This document shows positions 14,005-15,411 of a stretch of 15,411 bases of DNA, piece after piece; the stretch's first letter is position 1, and each line of letters begins with the position of its first letter. Where the stretch lies: assembly GCA_018714665.1 (NCBI GenBank), contig DVNA01000172.1, forward strand, positions 1 through 15,411. Reading direction: 5' to 3'. The notes below the pieces were generated by a model. That model was given only the letters and a program-made list of their open reading frames with translations. It was not told the DNA's origin and searched no databases. The stretch comes from Candidatus Gallibacteroides avistercoris. GTDB taxonomy: Bacteria; Bacteroidota; Bacteroidia; Bacteroidales; CHK158-818. Made by a program: the position numbers and the translations under genes.

Positions 14005-14751
14005 ATGATATATCAACAAACAAGAAAACAACGAATATTATCTTTTATCTGGCAACATTTTTTACTGCTTTTATCTCTCAATTTAATGACCCTGGGGGTT
14101 GCTTTGTGCGTACGATCGAATCTGGGAAGTAGCGTGATATCTTCATTGCCTTATGTCCTGTCGTTGGCCGGTCCGGTCAGTTTCATCCCGGCCTGGACGA
14201 TTGGAACCTATACGATTCTGATGAACTTTATCTTCGTCATATGCCAAATACTTATTCTCCGAAACAGATTTGAACTGGTCCAGCTTTTCCAACTCGTCAT
14301 CGGTTTCGTCTTCGGATGGCTGATCGACTTCAATATGTGGCTGACAGATTTCCTCTTGTGCAATACCTTGATCATGCAGATTCTCACCCAACTGGCCGGA
14401 TGTACCATTATGGGTATCGGTATCGCGTTTGAAATAAAATGCGGGTCGGTAACAATGCCGGGGGAAGGTATCTCAATAGCCACCAGCCAAGTCTGCAATC
14501 TTCCATTTCCCAAAGTAAAAATCATTATCGATACGACTCTTGTAATACTTGCCGTCACGGCCTGTTACCTGTTTTTCGGCAAATGGATATGGAGTGTTGT
14601 AGGGGTTGGTACCCTGTTTGCCATGGTATACGTTGGGCTGGTAGTCAAATATACTACCCTGCATATCAAATGGTTTGACCGCGTTCTGACGTATATCCCG
14701 GGTTTCCGCCGATACCTGTTTGGGTTGATTCGATTTATCACGAAGAACTGA
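14005..14751 (+). CDS. YczE/DUF6198-like integral membrane protein
   Basis: Polytopic inner-membrane protein of 248 residues with roughly five or six hydrophobic helices (about 12-36, 60-85, 92-108, 120-142, 172-190, 196-216) and a basic C-terminal tail (FRRYLFGLIRFITKN). It has the features of the YczE/DUF6198 group: an early LMTLGVALCVRSNLGSS (27-43) and a later CGSVTMPGEGISIA (146-159), both at the mouth of helices. No signal peptide and no soluble domain are present. Function is unknown; YczE members are often annotated simply as membrane proteins or putative permeases. The two glycine-rich motifs echo those of the YitT protein upstream in this window, which may be a distant relative. It is probably monocistronic: the next gene converges with 36 bp between stops. 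Confidence 0.82.
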   Translation: MIYQQTRKQRILSFIWQHFLLLLSLNLMTLGVALCVRSNLGSSVISSLPYVLSLAGPVSFIPAWTIGTYTILMNFIFVICQILILRNRFELVQLFQLVIGFVFGWLIDFNMWLTDFLLCNTLIMQILTQLAGCTIMGIGIAFEIKCGSVTMPGEGISIATSQVCNLPFPKVKIIIDTTLVILAVTACYLFFGKWIWSVVGVGTLFAMVYVGLVVKYTTLHIKWFDRVLTYIPGFRRYLFGLIRFITKN

Positions 14752-14787
14752 CAGCCCCAAAATCATTGTTAATTGAAAACCCTACTA

Positions 14788-15282
14788 TCAGATTCCCAAT
14801 TTATCAATCCAGCTTCGGATCATCTTTTCATGGGGCTGGTTCAGTAGCCGTCCCTCCTTCCAATTCAAAGCGGGATACTCCCTTTTCAGGGCCTTGACGC
14901 TGTTGTCTATGCTGCTGCCACCCGACGTTGCAAACGCAATTACGGACTTACCTTTCAAATCATAACGTTCCATGAAGGTATTTATTTCTCTGGGAGCAAG
15001 ATCCCACCAGATGGGATACCCGATAAAGATCATATCGTAATCGGCGATATCCCTTTTGGAAACTTTGATTGCCGGCCTCGCATGAGGGTCGCCCATCTCC
15101 ACCGAACTGCGCGACTGCTTGTCTGTCCAATCGAGATCGGCATCCGTATAAGGTTCAACCGGGAGAATGGCATAAAGTTCCCCTCCCGTAACCGCCGCCA
15201 CCTTTTCTGCGGCACGGGCCGTTATACCGGTGGATGAAAAATAGGCGACGAGAATCTTAGGTTTTGATAGCGTACTATTCAT
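14788..15282 (-). CDS. Flavodoxin family protein
   Basis: Cytoplasmic FMN-binding protein of 164 residues with the alpha/beta flavodoxin fold. The first strand and phosphate-binding loop are ILVAYFSSTGITARAA (10-25), where S16, S17, T18 and T21 would hold the FMN phosphate. FIGYPIWWDLAPREINTF (86-103) supplies the aromatic residues beside the flavin ring, and AFATSGGSS (116-124) the third flavin loop. The long version with the insertion near residues 42-75 (YTDADLDWTDKQSRS) is typical of the Flavodoxin_4 group of Bacteroidota and Firmicutes, which act as oxidoreductases more than as simple electron carriers. AGGAG directly abuts the ATG, too close for a normal ribosome binding site. The partner reaction is not known. 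Confidence 0.93.
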   Translation of the reverse strand: MNSTLSKPKILVAYFSSTGITARAAEKVAAVTGGELYAILPVEPYTDADLDWTDKQSRSSVEMGDPHARPAIKVSKRDIADYDMIFIGYPIWWDLAPREINTFMERYDLKGKSVIAFATSGGSSIDNSVKALKREYPALNWKEGRLLNQPHEKMIRSWIDKLGI

Positions 15283-15308
15283 CTCCTGTTCTTTATGTTA
15301 TGCGTAAA

Positions 15309-15337
15309 TTGTGGCCGTTTCGGTAAAACGGCCACAA
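15309..15337 (-). terminator. 12-bp hairpin upstream of the flavodoxin gene
   Basis: TTGTGGCCGTTT (15309-15320) and AAACGGCCACAA (15326-15337) pair perfectly around CGGTA. On the - strand the stem is followed by TTTACG, a short T-tract. It sits 35 bp after the stop of the partial gene at the window edge and 26 bp before the flavodoxin ATG, so it most likely ends the preceding transcript or attenuates read-through into the flavodoxin gene. Confidence 0.6.
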
Positions 15338-15372
15338 CCTGCCTATTCAACATGCATACCCGAAAATCCGTC

Positions 15373-15411
15373 TTATTTTGGAAGATTGTCATACACTTCG
15401 TCCGTTACGGG
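15373..15411 (-). CDS. C-terminal end of a gene cut by the window edge
   Basis: The only - strand frame open to the edge reads PVTDEVYDNLPK followed by TAA at 15373-15375. The other two frames stop within a few codons. The acidic, polar tail, the stop, and a hairpin 35 bp later fit the end of a real gene, but twelve residues are not enough for identification. Confidence 0.4.
   Translation of the reverse strand, partial: PVTDEVYDNLPK

Overview
The window is a piece of a Bacteroidales (Bacteroidota) chromosome. The evidence is the leucyl-tRNA synthetase sequence, several promoter candidates of the Bacteroidota type (TAnnTTTG at -7), near absence of spaced Shine-Dalgarno sequences, and typical Bacteroidota families (DUF4251, Sde182-like nucleoside hydrolase fold, secreted carbohydrate-active enzymes). 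I cannot fix the genus from the sequence alone.

Left part (1-5517). The window opens inside an array of 83-bp tandem repeats (1-250). Next comes a housekeeping operon on the + strand: leuS, a YitT-type membrane protein and rdgB (443-4716), where yitT and rdgB overlap by ATGA. A small exported DUF4251 protein follows (4905-5456), closed by a strong hairpin (5476-5517).

Middle part (5563-13640). Four genes on the - strand all encode exported proteins. In transcription order they are a 1211-residue GH2 beta-galactosidase-type enzyme with an N-terminal ricin-type lectin domain, an Sde182/DUF1593 protein, a clan GH-A-like glycoside hydrolase, and an S1/P1-type nuclease. A terminator-like hairpin separates the GH2 gene from the next two, which lie 7 bp apart and look co-transcribed from a promoter just behind that terminator. 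The group looks like a small glycan-degradation locus, but no SusC/SusD pair, transporter or regulator is in the window. The DUF1593 gene is clearly more AT-rich than both neighbours, which suggests separate acquisition.

Right part (13641-15411). A 364-bp divergent control region holds promoter candidates in both directions and two short dyads placed like operators. It is followed by a YczE/DUF6198-like membrane protein (+), a convergent flavodoxin (-), a terminator-like hairpin, and the last 12 codons of another - strand gene cut by the window edge.

The least explained element is the 83-bp repeat array. Each unit can fold into three hairpins, and some of the differences between copies respect that folding. 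Each unit also carries a 28-codon ORF whose stop overlaps the start of the next by ATGA. Most genes otherwise fall into known families.
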